A DNA stretch of 21,713 nt from a bacterium (GCA_004558955.1 SFZC01000019.1:1-21713); one strand, 5' to 3'. Positions 8,041 to 15,059 are shown, numbered from the stretch's first letter. Notes: generated by a model not told the origin, from the sequence alone. Made by a program: numbers and translations.

Positions 8041-8068
8041 ATTATATAAAAAATTTTATATCATGCAA
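8041..8068 (-). promoter_or_regulatory. HU promoter with palindrome over the -10 region
   Basis: Reverse strand TTGCAT (8063-8068), 16-nt spacer, TATAAT (8041-8046). A perfect inverted repeat ATATAAAA-AA-TTTTATAT (8044-8061) fills the spacer and overlaps the -10 box. It may be an operator or simply A/T-rich chance symmetry. Confidence 0.65.
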
Positions 8069-8130
8069 GTAATTTAACGTTTTTTAACACTTTTTGTAAT
8101 AAAAAAACCTCTTTACGGGTGATATTCGGA

Positions 8131-8460
8131 CTAAATTTTTTTCAAAATACAGTAAGAAACAGCAATTATGATTGATGAAATAAACGCACTAAGCATGTTT
8201 TCAAAACTGTACTGCGGAATAAAATAAGCAACACCGTAAAGGATTACAAAGTTCAAAATAAGGTTAAAAATACCGAAAGTTAACAGATTTATCGGAAACG
8301 TTACCAATTTTATAATCGGTTTAATAAAACTGTTAATTATCGTTAAAATCAACGCAATAAGCATGGCAAAGGCAAAATTCTCAACCTTTACTCCCGGAAG
8401 ATAGCATGTCGCCATAATTACACAGGCAAACAGCAACCATTTTATAATAACTTTTTTCAT
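8131..8460 (-). CDS. PF04020-type membrane protein ('phage holin family 4', YvlD-like)
   Basis: 109 residues with four hydrophobic segments (about 5-20, 28-47, 52-78 and 87-106). The conserved features of the family are present: LPGVKVENF after the first segment, the NSFIKPIIKL stretch, and FPINLLTFGIFNLILN. Despite the name, most chromosomal members are not phage holins; they are small inner-membrane proteins of unknown role, often linked to envelope stress. AAGG lies 10 nt before the ATG and overlaps the preceding stop region. The gene is 11 nt downstream of the 8472-8828 gene and is probably co-transcribed. Downstream there is only a weak hairpin (about 8106-8121), so the terminator is unclear. 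Confidence 0.85.
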   Translation of the reverse strand: MKKVIIKWLLFACVIMATCYLPGVKVENFAFAMLIALILTIINSFIKPIIKLVTFPINLLTFGIFNLILNFVILYGVAYFIPQYSFENMLSAFISSIIIAVSYCILKKI

Positions 8461-8471
8461 TTAAAATTGCC

Positions 8472-8828
8472 TTATTGAACACTTTTAATCTTAATTCTGC
8501 CGTTTTCGTCCTTCACGAATTGAAGATTATTTGTTCCCGGACGAGAATTTGTCGTGTTATATTGAGTTTTCACAGACGGCAAAACATCAACTTTTCCTTC
8601 TTGATAGTCAAGATATTTGTTCTTTTTGTCACGTCTTTCTTTGTACTGTTCAGGCTGATTTACAAAGTCTAAAGTTTCTTCTTTTTCAAACTGACGTTGT
8701 TGAATCGGTGTAAAACTTCTTGTTGCATTGTCTGTTCCTGTAGGGAAGCCAGGTGCTGCAAATGCTCCGCTAACGCTCAAATACCCCAAAACTGCTACCG
8801 CAGGTAAAGCGATTAATAAATTTTTCAT
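8472..8828 (-). CDS. Small exported protein of unknown function
   Basis: 118 residues; the ATG at 8828 has AAGGAG at 7 nt. Residues 1-24 are a Sec signal peptide (hydrophobic LLIALPAVAVLGYLSVSGAF, cleavage at AFA-A). The mature chain of about 94 residues is polar, rich in Gln, Asn, Lys and Arg, with charged helical stretches (QRQFEKEETLDF, YKERRDKKNKYL) and no cysteine, so it is probably a soluble periplasmic protein with disordered parts. It is first in a two-gene unit with the membrane protein downstream. I do not recognise a family. Confidence 0.7.
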   Translation of the reverse strand: MKNLLIALPAVAVLGYLSVSGAFAAPGFPTGTDNATRSFTPIQQRQFEKEETLDFVNQPEQYKERRDKKNKYLDYQEGKVDVLPSVKTQYNTTNSRPGTNNLQFVKDENGRIKIKSVQ

Positions 8829-8859
8829 AGCTACACTCCTTACTCACTGATATAAGTAT

Positions 8860-8888
8860 ATTTTACATGTTCTCTTACAAAAAATCAA
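8860..8888 (-). promoter_or_regulatory. Promoter of the exported/membrane protein pair
   Basis: Reverse strand TTGATT (8883-8888), 17-nt spacer, TAAAAT (8860-8865), about 30 nt before the ATG at 8828. An alternative -10 TATACT overlaps a few bases downstream. Confidence 0.5.
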
Positions 8889-8937
8889 TCCTTAACCAAT
8901 ATTTGTTATAAATTAAACAATTCAAAAAAAATTATGA

Positions 8938-8943
8938 TATAAT
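8938..8943 (+). promoter_or_regulatory. -10 box of the toxin-antitoxin operon
   Basis: Consensus TATAAT lies 18 nt before the hepT ATG, with no clear -35 (TTAAAC at 8913-8918 is the nearest, with a long 19-nt spacer). The leader holds AAGGAA, so this mRNA is leadered. No obvious operator palindrome is present. Confidence 0.5.
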
Positions 8944-8961
8944 CTGAAAAAAGGAATTTTT

Positions 8962-9381
8962 ATGAAAAAATCAGAATTAGACTTATCACTATTAAAGAAT
9001 TGTTTTGAAACTCTAAAAGAGTGTTATTCGGATTACACAAATCAATCTGACGAAAAATTAAGAATTTACATAAAAGATTCATGTATCAAAAGGTTTGAAT
9101 ATACCTACGAAACCGCTAAAAAAATCATGAACAAATATCTGAAAAAAGAGTACGACAAAACTGAAAAAGACTTGTCTATAAACAATATTTTTAGAGAAAT
9201 GTTCGCACTCGGTCTGATAAAAGACTTTGAAAACTGGGCTGAATATAGAGAAAAAAGAAACACGACAGCCCACGAATACGACATCAAAAAGACATATCCT
9301 ATTATTGAAATAATACCAAAATTTATTGATGATGTTGATTTTTTTATAACTAATATTGAGAAAGTTTTAACAAATGATTAA
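8962..9381 (+). CDS. hepT: HEPN-domain toxin, HepT / HI0074 family
   Basis: 139 residues, all-helical HEPN protein. The RX4HXY motif is complete: R99, H104 and Y106 in REKRNTTAHEYD. In the studied HepT-MntA system, Arg/His form the RNase site and the Tyr is AMPylated by the antitoxin. The RFEYTYETAKK segment (44-54) and a GLI...W stretch (84-92) match the nucleotidyltransferase substrate-binding family HI0074. AAGGAA precedes the ATG by about 6 nt. The stop overlaps the next start (9374-9381), which couples synthesis of toxin and antitoxin. It acts in the cytosol, by analogy cleaving RNA ends. Whether this copy is toxic is not shown. Family membership is firm; the type VII assignment is an inference from motifs and pairing. 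Confidence 0.88.
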   Translation: MKKSELDLSLLKNCFETLKECYSDYTNQSDEKLRIYIKDSCIKRFEYTYETAKKIMNKYLKKEYDKTEKDLSINNIFREMFALGLIKDFENWAEYREKRNTTAHEYDIKKTYPIIEIIPKFIDDVDFFITNIEKVLTND

Positions 9382-9658
9382 AGGAATTTCAGAAAAAGAA
9401 GAAAAAATCATAAAGGAAATTCTCAGCAAATACCCTTACGATTTTTATTATTACGGCTCTAGAGTAAAAGGGGATTTCACCTCAAGCTCTGACCTTGATA
9501 TTTTGACTGATAAAATTCCATATAATACATTAGAAGAAATTTCCATACTTTTCAACAAAAGTAAAATTCCGTATGTCGTAAATATTTCACAAAAATGCAA
9601 CATGGAAGAACAGTTCTTTAACTTAATAAAAAATGATTTGGTAAAAATTAAAAAGTAA
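9374..9658 (+). CDS. mntA: Minimal nucleotidyltransferase antitoxin, MntA-like
   Basis: 94 residues, minimal nucleotidyltransferase fold. The active-site signature GSX10DXD is exact: G28, S29, then D40 and D42 (YGSRVKGD...SSDLDIL). By family knowledge it AMPylates the HepT tyrosine with ATP and silences the RNase. The third acidic residue, normally in a VDLVD strand near residue 70, is replaced: the strand reads YVVNISQ with N70 in that place. This may weaken catalysis or shift the protein to antitoxin action by binding. The ATG at 9374 lies inside the end of hepT, an 8-nt overlap. The C-terminus is Lys-rich and ends on a palindrome. No other antitoxin domain is visible. Confidence 0.87.
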   Translation: MIKGISEKEEKIIKEILSKYPYDFYYYGSRVKGDFTSSSDLDILTDKIPYNTLEEISILFNKSKIPYVVNISQKCNMEEQFFNLIKNDLVKIKK

Positions 9659-9669
9659 ATTTACTTTTT
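9650..9669. terminator. AT-rich palindrome over the mntA stop
   Basis: AAAAAGTAAA/TTTACTTTTT is a perfect 20-nt palindrome that can form an 8-bp stem with an AATT loop and ends in five T. It includes the stop codon. It is a weak (A/T-only) terminator candidate; the stronger one is at 9800. Confidence 0.35.
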
Positions 9670-9799
9670 CTTAAACCTTTATACCCAAACCTTTTCGGTA
9701 ATAATTTTGTAAAAATTATTACTATTTTTGCTAATGAAAAATCCTCAAAAATTTTCTATTCTGTATGTGTAAATCCTCAACTCTTCTGATTGCTTATAT
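9670..9799. other. Non-coding spacer, possible small RNA
   Basis: No coding frame with a ribosome site is visible between mntA and the GC-rich terminator at 9800. TTGTAA (9707-9712), 17 nt, GCTAAT (9730-9735) could be a promoter for an RNA of roughly 90 nt ending at that terminator. The decamer AAATCCTCAA occurs twice (9739-9748 and 9771-9780). Alternatively this is just the 3' untranslated end of the toxin-antitoxin mRNA. Confidence 0.2.
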
Positions 9800-9830
9800 G
9801 CCCCTTTTTATGAGGGGCTTTTCTTTTCTT
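9800..9830 (+). terminator. Strong rho-independent terminator
   Basis: GCCCCT (9800-9805) pairs with AGGGGC (9813-9818), loop TTTTATG, followed by TTTTCTTTTCTT. It ends whatever transcript crosses 9660-9800, before the PilZ promoter. Confidence 0.8.
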
Positions 9831-9836
9831 AACATA

Positions 9837-9865
9837 ATGAAATTTTGAGAAAATTGTTGTATAAT
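9837..9865 (+). promoter_or_regulatory. Promoter of the PilZ operon
   Basis: Consensus TATAAT (9860-9865) with ATGAAA (9837-9842) at 17-nt spacing. A leader of about 27 nt carries AGAAAGG 6 nt before the ATG at 9898. Confidence 0.55.
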
Positions 9866-9897
9866 TACACTATATCACTATTTTAGAAAGGTCAGGT

Positions 9898-10491
9898 ATG
9901 AGAGAGTTAGTTGTTGAAAATCAAGAAATATTAGTAATTCCGAACGATTTTAGAAAAGCATGCAAAGGAAGAGTTACCGCCGTAAACGCAGGCGATTTCA
10001 CGATGGAATTGGATAGAGATGCAGACGGTTTGTTATTAAATGTTTATTGCGAATTTTATACACAAACAAGTCACGGGAAACTATATTTTGAATCCTTCCC
10101 GAAAGAAATCAACGGTCGTTCAATCATTGTTGCAGCTCCGGCTAAACACAAATTTTTGCAACGCAGACAATATACTCGTATCAAATTCTTCAACAACTTA
10201 AACATAACAAAAGAAGGTATAGAATTTCCTGTTTCAACACTTGATATCTCCGCCGGCGGTATGAAATTAAGAACAAACGAAAACCTCGATATTAACGGAA
10301 CTTACGCCGTTTCGTTGCCTTTGTCAGACACTGTCACTTTGAACTGTTCGTTCCAACCGATTAGAATTGAAAGAAGTACAAACAATGACGGATACACTGT
10401 TTCAGGACAGTTTGTTTACAATTCGGCAAAAGACAGAATGGTTTTGACACAATACTGTGCAAAACGTAGCGTTGAGATAAAAAACAAGTAG
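9898..10491 (+). CDS. PilZ-domain c-di-GMP-binding protein
   Basis: 197 residues, cytosolic. The C-terminal PilZ domain (about 87-190) carries both ligand-binding signatures: RxxxR as R90-QYT-R94, and DxSxxG as D116-I-S118-A-G-G121. The N-terminal beta-rich part (about 1-80) resembles the YcgR-N/flagellar-brake module that precedes PilZ in two-domain receptors, though without a clear motif. Binding of cyclic di-GMP would change its partner contacts, as in control of motility or secretion; no flagellar gene is in the window, so the target is open. It is followed after 11 nt by a PLP-enzyme gene whose ribosome site overlaps the PilZ stop, so the two form an operon. Confidence 0.92.
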   Translation: MRELVVENQEILVIPNDFRKACKGRVTAVNAGDFTMELDRDADGLLLNVYCEFYTQTSHGKLYFESFPKEINGRSIIVAAPAKHKFLQRRQYTRIKFFNNLNITKEGIEFPVSTLDISAGGMKLRTNENLDINGTYAVSLPLSDTVTLNCSFQPIRIERSTNNDGYTVSGQFVYNSAKDRMVLTQYCAKRSVEIKNK

Positions 10492-10502
10492 GTGGAACAA
10501 CA

Positions 10503-11540
10503 ATGAGTTTGGTAGAATTATTATCCCAAAAACCTTCAAAAATGCTTTTTACAACCCCAAGTCACGGGCAGAAATTTGACATCTATGAACCGCTTAAGGA
10601 AATGTATAAAATAGATTTTTCGGAAACGGATTGTCAGGACCCGCAAGAAGCACTTGAACAGGCTCAATATTGGGCAAAATCAATATATCAAACCTATTCG
10701 ACAACCTTTTTAACAAACGGTTCAACCGGCGGAATTTTAGCAGCCGTTTTGTCTTGCGTTTCAGTAGGTGACAAAGTTTTGGTAGCCTCAAATGCTCATC
10801 CGTGCCACTTCAATGCGGTAAGACTTGCAGGCGGTAGAATTTTAACCTATAACTTAGATATAGACCCAGATTTTGGAGTTCCATTAGAAACAAAACCTGA
10901 ACTTATCGACTATTATTTGAGTCGCTACAATATCAGAGCTGTGATTGTAACTTCACCGACTTACGAGGGTATAATTTCAGATATTGAAGAAATTAAACTG
11001 ATTTGCCAAAAACACGGAGCGTTTTTAATTGTTGACGAGGCTCACGGAGCATTATATCCGTTTAACGATTTGCTACCGTTATCGGCGGTTAATGTTGCGG
11101 ATTTCACAGTTCAATCACTACACAAAACAGCAGGCGGGCTAAATCCGACAGCACTTTTGCATTGCAACTGCGAAATCGAAGTTAAACCTGCGTTGAACCT
11201 TATTACGACAACTTCACCATCTTATCCGCTACTGGCATCTATTGAGGCAAATATTGCATACTTAAATTCTCGAGAAGGCAGAAAAGAAATCAGAACCCTT
11301 GTTGAAAAATTGGATAAAATTTGTTCAAAAGATTACGGTTGTGAATTTTTCGGAGATGACCCGACAAAAGTTTTGATAAGAGTTCCGGGAGTTTCAGGAT
11401 ACGAATTATCTGAAATGTTATATAACGATTTTGGCATAGAAGACGAACGAACCAACGAAAAATCCACAATGTTACTTTGCGGAATCGGCACGGATTCTAA
11501 GAAATTAGACAAATTACAACACGTTTTATCTAAATTATAG
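10503..11540 (+). CDS. Short Orn/Lys/Arg-decarboxylase-like PLP enzyme
   Basis: 345 residues, a fold-type I PLP protein. Visible elements in order: a shortened N-terminal TPSHGQ (18-23, where the family has PGHKxG), phosphate-binding NGSTGG (72-77), H99 in the ring-stacking region, TSPTYEG (150-156), DEAHG (178-182) and the Schiff-base lysine K208 in QSLHKTAGG. Members are usually 450 residues or more; this one lacks most of the C-terminal domain but keeps the full PLP site. It could decarboxylate a basic amino acid (polyamine route) or do another PLP reaction; substrate cannot be read. The AGGTGG ribosome site overlaps the PilZ stop. Its stop overlaps the end of the converging transglycosylase gene by 6 nt. 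Confidence 0.85.
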   Translation: MSLVELLSQKPSKMLFTTPSHGQKFDIYEPLKEMYKIDFSETDCQDPQEALEQAQYWAKSIYQTYSTTFLTNGSTGGILAAVLSCVSVGDKVLVASNAHPCHFNAVRLAGGRILTYNLDIDPDFGVPLETKPELIDYYLSRYNIRAVIVTSPTYEGIISDIEEIKLICQKHGAFLIVDEAHGALYPFNDLLPLSAVNVADFTVQSLHKTAGGLNPTALLHCNCEIEVKPALNLITTTSPSYPLLASIEANIAYLNSREGRKEIRTLVEKLDKICSKDYGCEFFGDDPTKVLIRVPGVSGYELSEMLYNDFGIEDERTNEKSTMLLCGIGTDSKKLDKLQHVLSKL

Positions 11541-12248
11541 ATAATTTGCCAAAATATTTTTCACATAATTTTCGGTTTCTTTATATGGCGGAACACCCGA
11601 ATATTTATCAACTGCCCCCGGTCCTGCATTATACGCCGCAAGTGCCAAAATTATGTTACCGTTATATTTGTTTAACATAGATTTCAGATATTTTACCCCG
11701 CCTTCAACATTTTGAGCGGCATTGTAAGGATTTTTAACTCCCATAGCTTTGGCAGTTGACGGCATAAGTTGCATAAGTCCGTACACCACGACTTTAGATT
11801 TCGCATTCGGGTTAAACCCTGATTCTTGCTTGATTAGAGCCTGAACAAGTTTTTCATCAACTCCGTGTTTTTGAGCAACTTGATTTATCATGCTTATTAA
11901 CTGAGATTTGCTTGCATAAGTTGAATTTATAGACGAGGTTTCATTTTCAGGCTCCAAATTTTGCAAAGCCTGTGACATAGAAAGATTTGAGAGTGATTCG
12001 TTATTGTAAATTTTTCCGTTTACGTCAAAAGAATTTTTATTGAGAAGTAGCGAACCGAAATTTGCCGCTGTAGTATTAGACAAAACATTTTCAAACGACT
12101 GAACATTATTTGAACTCGGCGGATAAATAGAATCTATACTATTTTTCTGCTGCGTGCGGTTAATGTAACTGTTAAGTTGTGAAGCACGCTTCATAGAAGC
12201 CGCTTGACCGCCGGAATTTAATAAACTTTGTATCATTTCCGAGAACAT
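11535..12248 (-). CDS. Lytic transglycosylase (SLT domain), no signal peptide
   Basis: 237 residues. The C-terminal 125 residues are a goose-type SLT lysozyme fold: catalytic E142 in IKQESGFNP, then YGLMQLMPSTAK (156-167), and the ALAAYNAGPGAV stretch (202-213). Such enzymes cleave peptidoglycan glycan strands to 1,6-anhydro ends. Unusually, the SxAGAxGLMQLMP element reads SKVVVYGLMQLMP. The N-terminal 115 residues are Ser/Asn-rich and disordered, with no Sec signal or lipobox, so export would need another route (as for enzymes tied to flagellar or secretion systems). GGGAGG lies 12 nt before the ATG. The tail overlaps the opposing PLP gene. Confidence 0.9.
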   Translation of the reverse strand: MFSEMIQSLLNSGGQAASMKRASQLNSYINRTQQKNSIDSIYPPSSNNVQSFENVLSNTTAANFGSLLLNKNSFDVNGKIYNNESLSNLSMSQALQNLEPENETSSINSTYASKSQLISMINQVAQKHGVDEKLVQALIKQESGFNPNAKSKVVVYGLMQLMPSTAKAMGVKNPYNAAQNVEGGVKYLKSMLNKYNGNIILALAAYNAGPGAVDKYSGVPPYKETENYVKNILANYL

Positions 12249-12421
12249 AACTTTAAACTACCTCCCATACATCATTAGTTTACACAAAATTTCTAAATAA
12301 TGTATCCACCAAATGATTTAAGGTTTTAAAAGAAAAAGTCAAAAATTAATATTTTTTAACAAAACGCAAATTTTACACCTCAATTTACTTTATATAAATA
12401 AGGATAATTGGGGGAAGAAAA

Positions 12422-12751
12422 ATGGTATTAAAAGTAAACAATGTATCTGCGGCAAGACCAACCACAAAAAAAACTGCAACAACACAAACTCAACGGACGG
12501 CAAAACCTAAAACAAAAACCGCATCAAAAGAAGCACTTGGTAGGATTTCGCAAAAACAACAGGAACTAGACTACATCAATGCTGTATTGCGAGAACGTAA
12601 TCTTAACGATGATGTAAGCAAAGTGATTCATAAATTTTCAGATTGGGTTTTGAACAAAATAAATCCCGACAACCAAACAACAGATTCCGCACTACAAAAA
12701 AGACGTGCCATTTTGCAAAAAGAAATCCGTGCTGCTGGTTTCAAAGCCTGA
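12422..12751 (+). CDS. Small basic protein of unknown function
   Basis: 109 residues; GGGGGA lies 7 nt before the ATG. Residues 1-38 are a Lys/Thr/Ala-rich disordered tail (TTKKTATTQTQRT type). Residues 40-108 are helical and charged, with RISQKQQELDYINAVL and QKRRAILQKEI resembling short coiled-coil segments. There is no signal peptide or cysteine. The basic tail could bind nucleic acid or an acidic partner, but no family is recognised. The stop is 4 nt from the queA stop on the other strand, so no separate terminator exists between the two converging genes. Confidence 0.6.
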   Translation: MVLKVNNVSAARPTTKKTATTQTQRTAKPKTKTASKEALGRISQKQQELDYINAVLRERNLNDDVSKVIHKFSDWVLNKINPDNQTTDSALQKRRAILQKEIRAAGFKA

Positions 12752-12755
12752 GTCA

Positions 12756-13808
12756 CTATTTTATGAACATACAATCTCCATAACTAAAGAAACGATATTC
12801 ATTTTTTATCGCTTCTGCGTAAGCCTTGAATATCAAGTCTTTACCCGCCAACGCACTAACAAGCATCAACAAAGTTGATTTTGGCAAGTGGAAATTCGTC
12901 AACAAGCCATCAATAACCTTAAATTCATAAGGCGGATAAATAAAAAGTTCAGAATGGTCTTTGCATGCCTGTATCTTTCCGTATTTTTGATAAGCAGTTT
13001 CAAGAGTTCTAACCGTTGTAGTACCGACTGCAACCAGTTTTTTACCGTTTTGTTTTGCCTTATTTATGATATCTGCCGTTTCTTGGGTGATTTCAAAAGT
13101 TTCTGAGTGCATTTTGTGGTCAAGAATATTCTCACATTTTACCGGTCTAAATGTTCCCAAACCAACATTCAAGGTAACATAAGCAATCTCTACACCCTTT
13201 TCCTTCAATATCTGCAAAATTTCTTTTGTAAAATGCAATCCCGCAGTCGGAGCGGCAACCGAGCCTTCATCTTTTGCATAAACAGTTTGATAACGTTCTT
13301 TATCGAATTGTTTTAATTCTTCGGAGGACAATTTTCGCTCGATATACGGCGGAAGCGGAATATTACCGACCTTGTGCAAAATATCAAAAAGATTTTCTTT
13401 GTATTGCATTTCTATCAGCCATTCACCGTCATCTTCAAGTCGTTCAATCGCCTTAATTTTCAACTCGTCAGAAACAGTAATAATCGTGTCCGGTTTAATT
13501 TTTTTTGAAGGTCTGATTAAGCAAGACCAAATTTTGTCGTTATTTTCGTCTTTTCTCTCAAGCAAAAAGACTTCAATTTTCGCACCTGTGTCTTTTGTAC
13601 CGTACAATCTTGCAGGCATGACCTTAGTATTATTCAAAACCAACAAGGTATTGTCGTCCAAATAGTCAATGATATCATAAAAATGTTTATGCTCCATTGT
13701 TTGAGTAGCTCTATCGAGCACCAACATTTTTGAATTTTGTCTTTTATCTGCAGGCATCTGTGCAATCAAACGCTCAGGCAATTCATAATCAAACTCTTTT
13801 ATCTCCAT
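12756..13808 (-). CDS. queA: tRNA S-adenosylmethionine ribosyltransferase-isomerase QueA
   Basis: 350 residues, the family's normal length. QueA moves the ribosyl part of S-adenosylmethionine to preQ1 at position 34 of tRNAs with GUN anticodons, giving epoxyqueuosine. The family opening is clear (FDYELPERLIAQMPADKR), as are LVLNNTKVMPARL, the APTAGLHFT signature, NVGLGTFRPVK, and TNFHLPKSTLLMLVSAL near the end. The ATG at 13808 follows AAGGAAG at about 6 nt, and a TATAAT is placed 21 nt upstream. Other queuosine genes (tgt, queG) are absent from the window. It lies downstream of yidC on the same strand but behind a terminator, so it is probably its own unit. Confidence 0.97.
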   Translation of the reverse strand: MEIKEFDYELPERLIAQMPADKRQNSKMLVLDRATQTMEHKHFYDIIDYLDDNTLLVLNNTKVMPARLYGTKDTGAKIEVFLLERKDENNDKIWSCLIRPSKKIKPDTIITVSDELKIKAIERLEDDGEWLIEMQYKENLFDILHKVGNIPLPPYIERKLSSEELKQFDKERYQTVYAKDEGSVAAPTAGLHFTKEILQILKEKGVEIAYVTLNVGLGTFRPVKCENILDHKMHSETFEITQETADIINKAKQNGKKLVAVGTTTVRTLETAYQKYGKIQACKDHSELFIYPPYEFKVIDGLLTNFHLPKSTLLMLVSALAGKDLIFKAYAEAIKNEYRFFSYGDCMFIK

Positions 13809-13828
13809 AAAAACTTCCTTTTTTCATT

Positions 13829-13834
13829 ATTATA
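13829..13834 (-). promoter_or_regulatory. -10 box of queA
   Basis: TATAAT on the reverse strand, immediately after the yidC terminator. No good -35 is visible because the spacer lies in the terminator hairpin. Confidence 0.4.
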
Positions 13835-13836
13835 CA

Positions 13837-13865
13837 ATAAAAAGACTTTAGATTTTACTCTAAAG
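13837..13865 (-). terminator. Terminator after yidC
   Basis: CTTTAGA (13846-13852) pairs with TCTAAAG (13859-13865), loop 6 nt. On the reverse strand a TCTTTTTATTG tail follows. It separates yidC from queA. Confidence 0.7.
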
Positions 13866-13894
13866 CCCTTTTATATTTTTATTTTGTCGTTAAT

Positions 13895-14971
13895 TTATTT
13901 ATTTGCATTTTTAGCATTTTTTAATTCTGCATCATCAACAGCCGCTTTTTTCAATTCGTCTTCTTTTTCCATTTGCTTATTTATTAGGACTGTTTGCAAA
14001 ATTTGGATTAAGTTACTTGTAATCAAGTACAACAAAACACCTGCAGGGATAGGGATTACAACAAAAGTACCAATAATCATCAACGGCATAAATGTTCCCA
14101 TAGATTTTTGCAACGCTTGTTGTGTAGGATCGGCATTTTCTGTTTTGTTCATCGCCATCATTACTTTTTGTGAAATTATCATAGTTACCGCAAACAACGC
14201 AATCAACAACAGAACATCCCAATGAAGAGTTTTGTTAATTTGTGTCGTCGGCAATGTGGCAATCAAATCACCGTCATGTCTTGTAAACGTAATAGTTTCA
14301 TTTTCTCTGATATTGCTGTTTGTAACAGTTAATTCAGCCTTTTCAATCTTATCTAATTCACTGTATTTCATATCAATATGGTCAAGACTTACTGCCAAAT
14401 CAACATCTTTCCCCGGAACTAAATCACCTACAATATCAACCGCTTTTGAAGGGTCTTTAACTTTAACCTTAGTTTTTGTTTTGTCATTCAAATATACAAC
14501 GGCGTTGTTACCCAAAATAAATTTATCACCTGTTGAAGCACCAATTACGCCATTTTCAGAAATACCCGCAGTTGCACGCATAGTTGTTGCCAAACTCTTA
14601 ATAAATAAGAAATGTTGCTCACCTGTAACTTGAATAAATTGCGGACTGATTAACGCTGAATACAACAAAATGAATATCGGCATCTGAATAAGTAACGGCA
14701 AACAACCGCCCGCAGGGTTAAATTTGTGAGTTTTGTAAAACTCCATCAATTTTTGTTGCATCATTTGCGGGTCTTTTTGATATCTGTCTTGAATAGCCTT
14801 GATTTTCGGCTGTAAAGACTGCATCATTTTCATTGAACGTTGTTGCTGAACGTTCAAATGCCACATTGCACCACGCACAATGACAGTCAATATTATAATT
14901 GCTAAGCCATAATTACCGACAAGATGTGCCAGTTTGCTTAAAAACCAAATCGTCCATGTAATAAAATCCAC
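13895..14971 (-). CDS. yidC: Membrane protein insertase YidC/Oxa1
   Basis: 358 residues, starting at a GTG (14971) with GAGGG 9 nt upstream. The five-helix Oxa1 core is present: TM1 with the hydrophilic-groove arginine R33 (TVIVRGAMW), the cytoplasmic helical hairpin with QQRSMKMMQSLQPKIKAIQ, PAGGCLPLLIQMPIF (87-100) leading into TM2 of the core, then TM at 252-272, and two last helices (293-330). It inserts proteins into the inner membrane alone or with SecYEG. No P1-type N-terminal domain exists, but about 115 residues are inserted between core helices 2 and 3 (about 130-248), predicted as a beta-rich extracytoplasmic domain. The C-terminal tail is charged. rnpA/rpmH, common YidC neighbours, are absent. 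Confidence 0.95.
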   Translation of the reverse strand: MDFITWTIWFLSKLAHLVGNYGLAIIILTVIVRGAMWHLNVQQQRSMKMMQSLQPKIKAIQDRYQKDPQMMQQKLMEFYKTHKFNPAGGCLPLLIQMPIFILLYSALISPQFIQVTGEQHFLFIKSLATTMRATAGISENGVIGASTGDKFILGNNAVVYLNDKTKTKVKVKDPSKAVDIVGDLVPGKDVDLAVSLDHIDMKYSELDKIEKAELTVTNSNIRENETITFTRHDGDLIATLPTTQINKTLHWDVLLLIALFAVTMIISQKVMMAMNKTENADPTQQALQKSMGTFMPLMIIGTFVVIPIPAGVLLYLITSNLIQILQTVLINKQMEKEDELKKAAVDDAELKNAKNANK

Positions 14972-15030
14972 TTTTCTTATCCCTCATCTATACTTTAAAT
15001 CGGTTAAACCGAGTGTCCTCAGTCAAGTAA

Positions 15031-15059
15031 ATCTTAGCATGAGCAAATTTATTTAACAA
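15031..15059 (-). promoter_or_regulatory. yidC promoter, extended -10
   Basis: Reverse strand TTGTTA (15054-15059), 17-nt spacer, TGC-TAAGAT (TAAGAT at 15031-15036). It gives a leader of about 55 nt containing a CGGTT/AACCG palindrome near 15001-15011. Confidence 0.55.

Noticed and set aside
8010..8042. 11-residue N-terminal extension of HU
   Set aside because: The HU family begins at MNKEEL, and AAGGAG directly precedes that ATG.
8131..8460. Phage holin and thus a prophage remnant
   Set aside because: The PF04020 family name is historic; no endolysin, capsid, integrase or attachment repeat is nearby.
13737..14633. Forward frames with hydrophobic products opposite yidC
   Set aside because: Their hydrophobicity comes from the antisense of membrane-helix codons; there is no ribosome site and YidC is certain.
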